NCBI GenBank assembly: GCA_003833135.1
Contig: QZLH01000028.1
Span: 51,528 to 111,816 of the forward strand
Length of the DNA stretch: 60,289 nt
Direction: 5' to 3'
DNA from: Oehlia diaphana
Lineage: Eukaryota > Glomeromycota > Glomeromycetes > Glomerales > Glomeraceae
The notes under the pieces are model-generated. The model worked only from the letters and a program-made list of their open reading frames with translations. It did not search any database and was not told where the DNA came from. The position numbers were made by a program, and so were the translations under genes. Shown here piece after piece: positions 48,089 through 58,894 of this stretch (its first letter is position 1; every line of letters starts with the position of its first letter).

Positions 48089-48300
48089 GGGGATGGCCAG
48101 AAATGACGTAATTTAAATTTTAGGATTTTTCCCTCTCCATGTCATCATTCATTTTAGGAAATGTAAAATTAAAACGTAATTCTGGCTAGAATTATATTAA
48201 CTACAAGTGTCTAAAAATGGAAGATGTGTAACATCATCATGGTCTTAACCCACCCCCCCCCCCCCCCCCTTAGGAAATGATGTCATTTCTGGCAGTCCCC
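48089..48300. mobile_element. MITE, 212 bp, TTA target duplication (PIF/Harbinger-like)
   Basis: The left end GGGGATGGCCAGAAATGACG pairs with the right end, whose reverse complement is GGGGACTGCCAGAAATGACA. Both are flanked by TTA (48086-48088 and 48301-48303). A three-base TTA/TAA duplication is the hallmark of PIF/Harbinger elements. The interior has no coding capacity and carries a run of 17 C at 48253-48269. Confidence 0.75.
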
Positions 48301-48617
48301 TTATAAGGATGATATGGTCTCTCATGAATGATTATTTCTGCTGTAACTTATCATGTCATTACATGAATTTTGCATATACAGCGCATCTACCTTTTTAAAA
48401 TAAAAGATGAATTTTTCGGGTTTTGCATCTTTTTGAATAATAATGATACATGCTTGATGTAAAAATTTACATATCATATTTGATTTTCTATAAGCTATCA
48501 TAATTTGCGAAATGTCCCATAAATCTTATTTTTTAATTGTAACTCCTATTATAAAGAAATCTTTGGTTAGCACTTAGCACAGATAAATGAGCAATTTTTT
48601 ATAAAGTAAGTCCTTAC

Positions 48618-49020
48618 CAGAATCTTTCGTTTGAACAGCATCCGCTTTTGAAGTTGAAATAGAAGATTCATCTTGCTCAAGATTTTGGGCGACGCGCCCG
48701 TTTTGACGCGTGCCACTTCCCAAATACGGATCCATTTCTGTCCTCCAAAGTTCGTAACGATATCGTCCTGGATGGCCAAAACTTTTGTGGAAGAATCTAA
48801 TTTCGCAATAGAACTATTTGACGGTTTTCTGCTGCCTTTCTTTTTGAATGATCCAGAAAGATTTAATTTTTCAGTAGATTCTTGTTCTTTTGTGTTCTTT
48901 TGTTAATACAATTGGTAGTTCATAAGGTGAAACTTGCGTTTCACCTTGTTTTTAACCACTTTCTCAATAATAATAGAATTAGTTATTTCTTTTCGTGAAA
49001 TCTTTTCAGAATCATTCGAA
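48618..49020 (-). pseudogene. Decayed coding exon(s), disordered Lys/Ser-rich
   Basis: On the minus strand a coding-like stretch passes through several frames: KISRKEITNSIIIEKVVK, then QVSPYELPIVLTKE, then KLNLSGSFKKKGSRKPSNSS with IQDDIVTNFGGQKW. In the last frame an ATG at 48735 gives MDPYLGSGTRQNGRVAQNLE through QTKDS to a strong GTAAGG donor at 48617. The composition is consistent throughout, so this looks like one disordered region broken by indels. It may be the 5' part of the protease-like relic downstream, with the MITE in the intervening intron. Alternatively the ATG at 48735 starts a short real gene. Confidence 0.4.
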
Positions 49021-50007
49021 GTTTGGATTACTAAGTATTTAATTAATATGGAACTAACGCTAATGAAAACCAGGTTTGAGTTTTGGCCATAAAAATATTT
49101 TCACGCGCCGCACAGCGCACATCTTTACCAAAAAAAGTTTGCGCAAAATTTTAATCATGTGCATGCCTCACAGTGAAAGAATTTCTAGAATATCTTGTCA
49201 GTAAAGTTACCTAATATGATTAATATGATGATATTTCTGTAAGCAAATAAAATGAGTAAGTTTTAGTAGTTTTAGTTTTTGAGAGAAAAGATAAATACAT
49301 CATGATTATTATGATCAGTAGCTGATATAAGTTTAGATTACATTTTTTTTTGCATAAATTTAAATTTTTTACTTTTTTTTTTATTACTTTATTAGTTAGC
49401 TAGAGAAGTTTCTTGAGATTTACATAGTTGATGAATTATATAGACATATGGAACTTATACAAAATAGAAAGGTTTTTACAGATAATTGCAATGAAAAAGA
49501 ACAATTGATTGATTAATTATATTAGTATAATAGGATAATATTGATAAGTTCAAACTATTATTTATGAAAATGTAAACATATATAGGGCAATGTTACTTTT
49601 GAATAAAAGTTGTTAACACCTGAATAGATCTAACAAAAAGTTTAGATTGTGTTATTTGAAGTATTATTTTTTTTGTATGATTTGATTGTTAGTTTTTTTA
49701 TAGTATTAAACTTTTCATGTACTTTACTTATTTCACCTTTGTGTTTTGTTATTTTTTATTTGATAGATTTTTTGTTTATCCTTAAAAAACTCTTACATTA
49801 TTTTACCAGAATTACACTTTTATTGACAATTTTCTTTTGAAATTACAATTGATACTTTTATTTTAAAGGTTAATAAAAAATGTTTGCAGAAGTTTACAAT
49901 TAAGAGAAGGGATAATGTTATTAAAATTTTTGCTTAGATAGAATTATTTGTTAGAGTTATCTATGGAAATAATTGAAGATCAAACAAGTCACATGATTCA
50001 ATATGTA
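49021..50007. other. AT-rich intergenic
   Basis: A GC-rich patch near 49100-49150 (ACGCGCCGCACAGCGCACAT) could be an old promoter of the minus-strand relic. The remainder is AT-rich with no gene. It contains the first copy of a direct repeat described separately. Confidence 0.4.
49386..49466 (+). repeat. Direct repeat copy 1 (partner at 50398)
   Basis: TTTATTAGTTAGCTAGAGAAG and the following GTTTCTT..ATTTACATAGTT and ATGGAACTTATACAAA recur about 1.0 kb downstream with about 85 percent identity. They may be parts of two LTRs of the gypsy remnant, but no LTR ends are defined. Confidence 0.55.
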
Positions 50008-50247
50008 AGGTTGCTTGCCGAAATCTAGGGGTTTAGGCAAGATGGCGTTTTGCCGAAAAGCAAAATTCTGCTGAAACTATATTAAAGTTATATCAAAAAA
50101 TTGGCAAAACTCTGGTGAAAGGCGAAACTGCCGAAACTTATTATAAATGCTGAAACTGCCAAAACTCTGCCAAAACTATAATAAATCTATAGTAAAATTT
50201 TGACAAAACTAATCGTAGAATTTTGAAGAGGTTTAGACAAGCAATCT
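50008..50247 (+). mobile_element. 240-bp MITE, copy A
   Basis: Ends are AGGTTGCTTG and CAAGCAATCT, flanked by TA on both sides. The interior is built from degenerate GCCAAAACTCTG/GCCGAAACTG phrases. It matches copy B (51763-52002) over its full 240 bp in inverted orientation at about 90 percent identity. No coding capacity. Confidence 0.8.
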
Positions 50248-50397
50248 TATCAATATGCATGAAACATTTTTTATAATATATTTTAGTTTTATTAATTACT
50301 TATATTAATTAATCACTTTTATTAGTATTATTATTGCTTTTAACTCATAAATATTCAATTATAAATATTAGTTTAATTATTATAATATTAGTAAAAT

Positions 50398-50480
50398 TGC
50401 TTTATTAGTTAGCTAGAGAAGTTTCTTAAAATTTACATAGTTAATAAATCATATACTATAAATATATGGAACTTATACAA
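50398..50480 (+). repeat. Direct repeat copy 2 (partner at 49386)
   Basis: Second copy of the TTTATTAGTTAGCTAGAGAAG repeat, ending ATGGAACTTATACAAA. The MITE copy A lies between the two copies. Confidence 0.55.
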
Positions 50481-50689
50481 ATTTTTTTTTCTTTTTTTTT
50501 GCCTTTTTGGGGGTGTGTAACGTTACTATAGTTTCCATAAAAGGAAATTCAAGTGAATTTTGGCTGGAATTATAAAATTTGGCTAAAATTATAGAGTGCG
50601 ACATATAAATATGTGATAAATAAAGTAATTTTTTTCATCCAATTGTAATAGTATTACTTCCAGTCCAGATATTGATATATCTGTAAATA

Positions 50690-51560
50690 AAATAATTATT
50701 TATCAAAGTTTAAAAATATAAGGATTAATAATGTAATTAAATATTTTTTCAAAGTACTAAAAGCTTTATCCTGTTCTGCAATCCATTGATAAACAATTCC
50801 TTTTTTTAATAATTTATTTAATAGTTTTGCAATCCTTACAAAGTTTGGAACAAATCTTCAATAATATGATGCTAATCTTAAAAATCTTTACAGTTGTGTT
50901 GTATTTTTAGATCTAAAAGAGTTTTTTACCTTTTCAGTTTATACTGAATCAATTTGTATATCTTGAGTACTTATGATATATCATAAAAATTCAAATTCAA
51001 TCTTTACAAAAGAACATTTTCCAGAATTCAGTTTTAATTCTACTACTTATTATAAATAATTAAATACAATACCAAGATGTTTTAGATGTTTCTTAAAGGT
51101 TTCAGAGTATACAAAAATATTATCAAGGTAAATTATAATAAATTTCCATAATGTTTTACAAAAAATTTTATTTATTAGTTTTTAAAAAGTTGCTAAAGTA
51201 TTACAAAAACTAAATGATATTATCTTAAACTGATACTAAATGTAATGAAGGTAGTTTTAAATCAATCCTTTATATCAACTTCCAAATAGTCACTAGTCAA
51301 ATCTAAAGAAGTGAACCATTTTGCTTTTCTAAAAGAATTTAATATATTATCTCTTTTAGATAAAGGATAAGTATCTTTTTGCGTAATATTATTTAATTCA
51401 TAATAGTTAAAACATAATCATTGCTTTTCATTTTTCTTTCAAACTAATACAACTAAAGATTAATTAAAGCTTCTTGCAAGCTGGCTCACAAGAAGCCTTA
51501 CTGGAGATGTCCAAAGTTCTGTAAAACATTTAATAAGTCCTTTATTTAACAATTGAGTAA
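50690..51560 (-). pseudogene. Ty3/gypsy reverse transcriptase remnant
   Basis: Reading the minus strand, a gypsy-type pol can be followed. SQLLNKGLIKCFTELWTSPV sits near 51520, then a frame with AKWFTSLDLTSDYLEVDIKD, the catalytic region FIIIYLDNIFVYSETFKKHL, the motif LKLNSGKCSFVKIEFEFL, and the connection region with FVPNFVRIAKLLNKLLKKGI. These are the ordered landmarks of a Ty3/gypsy RT. At least six stops interrupt the frame. The catalytic YxDD is YLDN, so the enzyme would be dead. Integrase and RNase H were not recognised nearby. Confidence 0.8.
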
Positions 51561-51762
51561 TTTTTTATTTAATAAACTTCCTTTCAAGTTGAGATAAATA
51601 AATTACTGCCTTTTTTATATATTTTTTAAAATAAAAGTATCAAACATCTAGAAATTATATAAATAATAAATTTGTAATGAATTTATTCAGAAAGTATCTT
51701 TTATTTAGATTGCACAAAACTAATATTTAAATATTAAAGCAAAATGAATGATATTACATTTA

Positions 51763-52002
51763 AGGTTGCTTGTCTAAACCTCTTCAAAATCCTACGATTA
51801 GTTTCATCAAAATTTTACTATAGATTTATTATAGTTTTGGCAGAGTTTTGGCAGTTTTGACATTTATAATAAGTTTCAGCAGTTTTGCCTTTCTCCAGAG
51901 TTTCGCCAGTTTTTTAATATAACTTTAATATAGTTTCAGCAGAATTTCACTTTTCGGCAAAATGCCATCTTGCCTAAACCCTTAGTTTTCAGCAAGCAAC
52001 CT
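51763..52002 (-). mobile_element. 240-bp MITE, copy B (inverted relative to A)
   Basis: Ends AGGTTGCTTG and CAAGCAACCT are flanked by TA. Its reverse complement aligns end to end with copy A, including the phrase GGTTTAGGCAAGATGGC near one end and TTTGAAGAGGTTTAGACAAG at the other. Differences between the copies are mostly transitions. Confidence 0.8.
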
Positions 52003-52255
52003 TAATTACATTTTATCTTGTTTAAAAAAATATAGTTATTCAAACTTTTTCCTTAAGTATAGATTAAATGAAAGTATTGATTAACTCAAAAAAGTTATTG
52101 AGGCAAAAAAATGCCTGAGTTTAATTTCATCAATGCAAATATACTTAAATTATGAAAGATTCAAATTCACAACATTATTGAGCTAAATAAACTTATATTT
52201 TATAATTATAATTAACTTCTTGTAAAAAGAAAGATTAGTAGTTATTTTACTAGTA

Positions 52256-52634
52256 GGTCTGTTCAATTCTGATTATTCAGGATTTTAATCGGGATTTGAA
52301 TTAATAATTATTGGCTAAGAAAATTGTGTGACCTGATCAATGACCTAAATTTTCTGAACAACAAAATTGTGATATTATTTTGATCACCTTTTTTAATGTG
52401 TCTGGTATCTAGTGAAATTTTAATACATGTCTTCAAAACATTTAATATACCTTTATGTATTACTTATTTATCATTTTTATAAAAGAAAAATATTTTATTA
52501 TACAAAAAAAAAGGTGGTCAAGATTAACTGTTCAATTAGTTGATCTAAATATTCAATTTTTATTTTGATCACATGATAGAATTGGTTAATAGATTTTTGA
52601 TCAAAAAACCTGAATGATCAGAATTGAACAGGCT
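52256..52634. mobile_element. MITE, 379 bp, TA target duplication
   Basis: The left end reads GGTCTGTTCAATTCTGATTA. The reverse complement of the right end reads AGCCTGTTCAATTCTGATCA. Both continue TTCAGG and are flanked by TA (52254-52255 and 52635-52636). There are three mismatches in 26 terminal bases, all transitions. No open frame inside. Confidence 0.75.
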
Positions 52635-52636
52635 TA

Positions 52637-54859
52637 CCAATAAACCACTTAATAATCATTCAAATTATTTAAGCTGATATATTTTAGCCTTAGCTTGAGA
52701 AAAAAAATATAGGATATTTAAGTAAAAGACAAAGATGAAAAATATTATTTGTTTATAGGATTTATATGAGTAGCAAGAGGATTAAAATCAGATGAAATAT
52801 CTACTCTTTATGATTTTTGCAGACTGATAATCACTAGTATGACTTATTAAAAAGTTTATGATAAGATCTATAAATTTATTTCTTATAAAAATAAAGATAA
52901 TCTTTTCATCAATTATTTATCAATTTCTTAGAATAATGATCTTAAAAAATATTTATACCAGTTATATGTAAAGAAAGACATTACATTATAAATATATTTT
53001 TGGAATTAAAATCTTAAAGATAAGATACAACTTGATATGTTTACATAGTTTCTTGCAATATTTGTCATTTAAGCAAAAGGATTGAAAATATCAAAGAAAA
53101 TCAAATTATTTATTTTATAGTAGAAAAAAAAGAATTTATTAATGCTAAAATTTGATGATGAAGTTCTTATAATTTATTATTATTAACCTTGAAAAAGATT
53201 TCAAAAAAATTGTAAAAGGCCTTTGATGAAATCTTAGATAATAAGCTATGACAATCCTTCTATAAAATACATTATAATTTAATTAAAATGAGCACTGATT
53301 ATAAGAAAATTCAAGGCAAATTTACTGAAACTCCTGCCATTATACTATATGTTCACTAGAAAAATATTTTATATCATAAATATAACAGGTTTTCAAATAA
53401 GATTTATGGATATCTAATAAATGTTGTTAAAACTTGTACTGCAATATAAAATAAAAATTTTATAATTCTTATTTTTTAAAAGCAAATAACTTTATTAACA
53501 GATTTTTGAAAACTTTTAACATTAGCTTTAGTGTTACCTGTTATAAATAGTTGTAAGTTTAAAAATCAAGTAATTATAATGGTTGTAAATTAGAATTATC
53601 ATCTTTTAGTACATAGTATTTACAATTAAATTACAATTTATGTTTATAATATTACAATACACTTAGGTTGTAATTTAAAATATCCCAATCAATATTTACA
53701 GCATATAATTTTAATTAGCTTCATTTTTTAAAAAATATATATATATAAAGTATTTAAATTAAAATTAATAATATTTTTTAACTAAATTATTTTAAGAATT
53801 TTTTTAGTATTACTTTTCTTTAAAATAATTGTTAATACATCATGTTCAATTTCAATATTAGTAGAAATGGTCTTTATTCTATTAAAAAAGATAAATGTCA
53901 GTTATAAGAAATTGTAAAATAATAAAACTAAATAATTTACTTCATTATTTAGAAATTCTACTTATGCTTCAAATAAGTCTATTGGTAAAATACTTGTGAT
54001 TGCTTTTCTTGCTACTTTTTTATTAAATAAAATGTTAATTATAGTAAAGTACTTGTAATTATTTTTCTTACTACTTTTTCATTAAATGAATTATTAATAT
54101 ATAAATTAATTATTGATAAAAGAGACTATGAAATCAAATTTATTTTTAATTCTAGGTGTATGTATAATTAAAATATAAAATGAACTTTATAATAAAATAT
54201 AAAAAATAGATATTATTATTGAATTTAACTAAATAAAATAAGTTAAATACTAATTAATAGATATATATTCTTTCATAAAGTAAAGTCTATATAATATATT
54301 AAGTAATTTGAAGTTTTCTTTAGAATTCAAATTATCATCAACAATCTCAATAGTCTTATATTTTTTAAGTTTTATTTTTATTGTTACTGATGATAACTTC
54401 TTTATTCTAAATAAACAAAATAATTTTATTGTATTATTAGAGCTATCAGATAAATTAATAAAATTAAAAGTTTTACCAATATATAATTAATTTTTTAATC
54501 AGTATTAAAATATTTTGCACCATAAAATTAAATAAATCTCAATTATTATCATATTGATATGATTTATTTTTTGTTTGATAATAGAATAAGTTTAATGTCT
54601 TGTTTTAAAATGTATGAATCCAAAACTAGTTAATAATTTAAAGAAAAATAAATTATAATTGTTTATAATTATCTCTTTTTTTTCTTTTCTTATTATGTAA
54701 AAAAAATTAAATTTTGTTGTTTTCTTGACATATTTTTCTATTTTGTAAATTTAAGATCTGTAATATTACTTTCAATTATAATAATAAGTTTAGTATATTA
54801 TTAAAAAATAATAAGTATTAGAACTAGTTATACAATACAAATAAAGTATTATATTTTCA
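52637..54859. other. AT-rich, probable old retroelement debris
   Basis: No gene recognised. A 60-codon plus-strand frame at 54308-54490 has no family character. Position between the gypsy remnant and the LTR-like junction at 55107 suggests retroelement debris, but nothing specific can be read. Confidence 0.35.
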
Positions 54860-55106
54860 AAAAAGAGGTGATTGTACTTCTATAAAAAGAAGAGTGGTTA
54901 TATTTGTTATATTTCTATAAAAAAAAAATGATTGTATTTCTATAAAAGAAAGTAGTTGTATTTTTACAAAAAGAAGGTAGTAGTTGCACTCCTATAAAGG
55001 AAAAAGTAGTTGTACTTCTATGAAAAGGATGGTTATACTTTTACAGAAAAAAATATAGTTGTATTTTAACAAAGAAAAGGTAATTATACTCCTATAAAAG
55101 GAGGGT
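54860..55106 (+). repeat. Imperfect tandem repeat, unit about 30 bp, ending in a polypurine tract
   Basis: Units like GTAGTTGTACTTCTATAAAA with GGAAGA or AAGAAG follow one another about eight times. The last unit ends CTATAAAAGGAGGG directly before TGTTAACC. That layout matches the polypurine tract and TG start of a 3' LTR. The LTR's own end was not found, so the retroelement reading is inference. Confidence 0.55.
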
Positions 55107-57589
55107 GTTAACCTTTTTAAATTCTTAATCAAGTTTCTTTATTATAAAATATATAACTAATTCCTCTTCTAAAATAAATACTAGTCTTTTAATTTCACTT
55201 TCATAAGAAAGAATGAGAAGAAGTTAATTGCATTTCTGTTAAAGTAATAATACTTATATAGTATACTTTATAAATGAACTGTTATGCTTATTTTTTTTCA
55301 TTATAATATAAAATAAGACTTATTTGAGAAATTAAAATTGAGAAAAAAATATTGTGTAAAATTCAATAAAAAAAAAATATATTATTATGTTGAAATTTAA
55401 AAAGAAAAATTTATTCTAAATATAATGTTTAATAAAATATCAACTTAAAATCTGAAAAAAAAGTATAAAAATGTATTTATATAATAAGATAATATAAACT
55501 TAATAGTGGTTTTATTTATGATGAAAAATAATATAAGATTCAAAGTATTTATATAAGGATATAAGTAGAATAGTATAAATAGTTGTACAAACTACTACAT
55601 AATTACATGGTAAATTTAATTATTAATTATATTATATAATGATAATTTTTTTAATATTACACAATTACTTTTTTATAATTAAGTACAAAGGTTTAACAGT
55701 AAAGCATAATTTTTTATAGAAAAATTTTACAAATTATGTATTAAAAGACCTGATAAATATAAAAATTTTTTTTTAATACTAGTACTATACAGTTAATTTT
55801 TTATAAATAGGTTATAGCAAAGTAATTGTGTACAATACTACTAGAAAAATTTTATACTTTATAGTGATTTTTTAATAAAAAATAATACTGTATTTGATAA
55901 TCAAATTATAATAGATAGAATTGAAATTGACATTAACTAATTCAAAATTTCAGATTTTAACTTTCTTAAGAAAAAAAGTAGATTTAATATTAATGATCCT
56001 AATAATATGCAAATTATCTATTTAAAAAAATACTAATTTTTACTAATAACTTTTTGTTAGTCTTTTTATTAGTTAGTTGAATCTGTTTATTATATTTCTG
56101 TTACCCCTTTTTAGCCTGATTTAAAACTTTGAACTAAACCGTTCAGAATTTTAGCCTGATTATCTTTCTTATATTCTTTAATATTTAAATAGTATTGGAA
56201 ATCTTTTTTTTTGGGATTCAGATAAATTCTTATGTTTCTTCAAGTTTAAGACCTTGATATTTACATTATTGAAATTCCAAGTAAATTTAATATCTATAAC
56301 TTTTTATAAAGTCTTCTATATTTTAAAGTATACAATTAACTTGATAGATCTTTTACTAACAATTACTTTAAAACTTTTGCAGCTACTTAATGTTAAGTAT
56401 AAAATTTGACAGCTTTTATATATAAGGTAAAATTTTTTTTTATAATATTTAGTATTTATTTTAATAAATTTTATAATATTCATATTATTTTATAATAGAA
56501 ATCAGTATATAAATAAATATCAATTAGATATTATCTGATCATATACTAATTTTTTCTATAAATTATTAGACTTATTGGTTATTATAAATTTATTAAAAAG
56601 TTATACATCAGCTATATATTAATTTAAGCATATACTGATTTATAATTCATTTTACTAATAATACACTACATATTTAGCATTGCCTATAGTTGTTATTCAA
56701 TATTTAAATTGAAAGTACCATAGTCTATAGAGCAGTACTATATAAGAACATATTCAGCTTGCTTTACAACAGTTCTGTATGCTTGTTTCTTGTTAATTAT
56801 AATTGAAAAGTTGTGTGTATTCCTCTTTTTTTTGTATATCAAGAAACTAAGCAAAAACCATTCAGAGTTAAAGTGAAATAGTTGGGATCTAATACTTTGA
56901 TTTCTAGTAAGAAAAAAAACCAATAATAAAGGCAAAATTTATAATTAATTGTGAAATGTACTAGGAAGCCGCATCAGTGTTTGTGACATGATTCTTCAGA
57001 GACCATTCGGATCAAATTTAAATTCCTGCTATTAAATCCAATTTATCACTTTTAAATTCGAATCTTAACCAATTCGAATATCTGATATCTATAAATTTAT
57101 TTCCAACCAATTCAGTCACATTTTTAAACCTTTTATGTTTTAATTATCAAAAAGACAAAAATTATCTTTTGCAAAAGAATTTACAAAATATCTTTTTGTT
57201 CATTCTAACATATTAAAATAACTCATTTATTTCACTTTTATTAATTATTTACATGATTTTTTAAAACCGATAAATTTATTTTTTGTTAGGAAGAGGTGCG
57301 ATTTTAATATCTAATTTGACATGTTATACTCTTCGTTATTTACCACGCCACCAAAAAACAAACAATAAATAAAAATATTTTAATAAAAAAAAAAATGACC
57401 ATTTCAGAATAGGTAATTCGTAGTATTTATATTAATTTTATAAGAATTTTTAAAATGATAGATTATTAAATTTTAAATTTACAATCTTTACAATTGTATT
57501 AAATCAATTAAAATTTTATTTAGTCAATAAAATATGATTTATCCTAATTTTGTTTTTACTAATAAGATTACCAGCATCACTCGAATACT
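55107..57589. other. AT-rich region, possible solo LTR at its left edge
   Basis: Begins TGTTAACC after a polypurine tract, as an LTR would. The rest is AT-rich with no recognisable gene. A 65-codon minus frame at 56738-56935 is not convincing. Confidence 0.35.
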
Positions 57590-57990
57590 TAATTCGCTGG
57601 TATTGTAAGTTACTTGCGGGCAAATTTTGCAAGTTTTGGAAGCGTATCCTCCACAAATTACCACATTTGGAATTGCCTTTTTGACTTTTTTTTATACTGT
57701 TAACGATATTCTTTACTGAATTCTATATTTATGGTCTCTTCATCACGGAGTTTTTGAATAATACGTTCCTTTTCATCATCATTTTCTAAAAATCCAAGCT
57801 CTTATAATAAGATCTAGGAAAACTGTCATTAAAGCAAGTAATAAACCAACGCATTGTATATATTTGGTTACTTTCTCTAAAACACCTGAATTCATCATTC
57901 AACATCTGAATGTGTTTCAATATGCGTAGCTAAATCAAAAATCCTTAAATTTTTGGTTAAGGCCCTTAATAAAGTCTACGAGTCTCTTTG
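57590..57990 (-). pseudogene. Unrecognised coding remnant, several frames
   Basis: Minus-strand pieces have protein-like composition: YIQCVGLLLALMTVFLDLII, then, after a frame change, FLENDDEKERIIQKLRDEET to a TAA, then NVVICGGYASKTCKIC in another frame. No domain recognised. Likely a decayed gene. Confidence 0.3.
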
Positions 57991-58109
57991 CAAGACTAGC
58001 TTTTATGTCATGACTTTTAAAAAACTCCTTTTAGCGTAATGTTAACATTGTATACTTTGTATTTGGTAATAAATTAACTTGTCCTATATAATAGCTTTAT
58101 GTAACATGC

Positions 58110-58165
58110 TTTAATACTAAAAGATACTAAAAGGTACTAAAAAGGTACTAAAAGGTACTGAATTG
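58110..58165 (+). repeat. Short tandem repeat ACTAAAAGGT
   Basis: About five copies of a 10-11 bp unit, ACTAAAAGAT / ACTAAAAGGT / ACTAAAAAGGT, just left of the palindromic element. Confidence 0.7.
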
Positions 58166-58225
58166 ATATTACCAATCTCATGTCTCAAAGATATGGAAAG
58201 ATGTGAAAAATATTTTATCTTTATG

Positions 58226-58382
58226 TACATGGGGGAGTAATTATTTCAAATAATTCGGTAGCATCAAGGCCACCAAATTTTTGTTCGAAGATTCATATGA
58301 AAATAGTATTACACCAGCATTACACCGGTGTAATGCCGAATTGGTGTAATGTGTCGTAATATTTCGGCATGGCCCCCATGTA
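58226..58382. mobile_element. Candidate small hairpin element with nested palindromes
   Basis: TACATGGGGG at 58226-58235 is mirrored by CCCCCATGTA at 58373-58382. Inside lies the perfect 20-bp palindrome GCATTACACCGGTGTAATGC (58317-58336), flanked by further ATTACACC and GGTGTAAT copies. Only 10 bp of terminal repeat and no certain target duplication, so the mobile-element call is tentative. Confidence 0.45.
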
Positions 58383-58651
58383 TAGTATCTTTGCTGAAGT
58401 ATGGAATTGGTCAAATTTTCATGTCTTTTAATATCAATACTTTAGTATTTTTCAGTATCAATATATTTTATTATAGTAGAGTGAATAAAAAAAAATGAAA
58501 ATAATCCCAAAAAAATCATTCCTTATTTAACAATTAGCATTGACAATTTAAAGTTGAAAATTTTGTAATGTTTTTTACGAAGCAAAAATTGCAAGTCAAT
58601 AAAACAAAAGGTTGAGTTTAAAAACTTTTATTTGCAATGGAATGGAATAAC

Positions 58652-58886
58652 CAGTGATGTGCATTGAAAGATTAGAAGTTATTGGAATCTTCCAATTCTT
58701 CTAACTCCAAACCTTCCAATGCCAATAAATTTTTACTGAAAACTTCCAATACATATAGAAAATATATATATATGTATATATGAAAAAATAATATGTGTTG
58801 AAAATTATTGAATCTTCCAATTCTTCCAATTTCAAGCTTTCCAATTCCAATAAAAAGTCATTGGAAGCTTCCAATGCATATCACTG
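58652..58886. mobile_element. hAT-type MITE, 235 bp, 8-bp target duplication
   Basis: The left end CAGTGATGTGCATTGAAAG pairs with the right end, whose reverse complement is CAGTGATATGCATTGGAAG. It is flanked by GGAATAAC on the left (58644-58651) and GGAATGAC on the right (58887-58894), seven of eight identical. CAGTG ends plus an 8-bp duplication are typical of hAT elements. The interior has repeated TCTTCCAATTCTTCCAA phrases and no open frame. Confidence 0.8.
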
Positions 58887-58894
58887 GGAATGAC

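Noticed and set aside
58110..58165. Short regular repeats resembling a CRISPR-like array
   Set aside because: Units are 10-11 bp with no spacers, in a eukaryotic genome. It is a simple tandem repeat.
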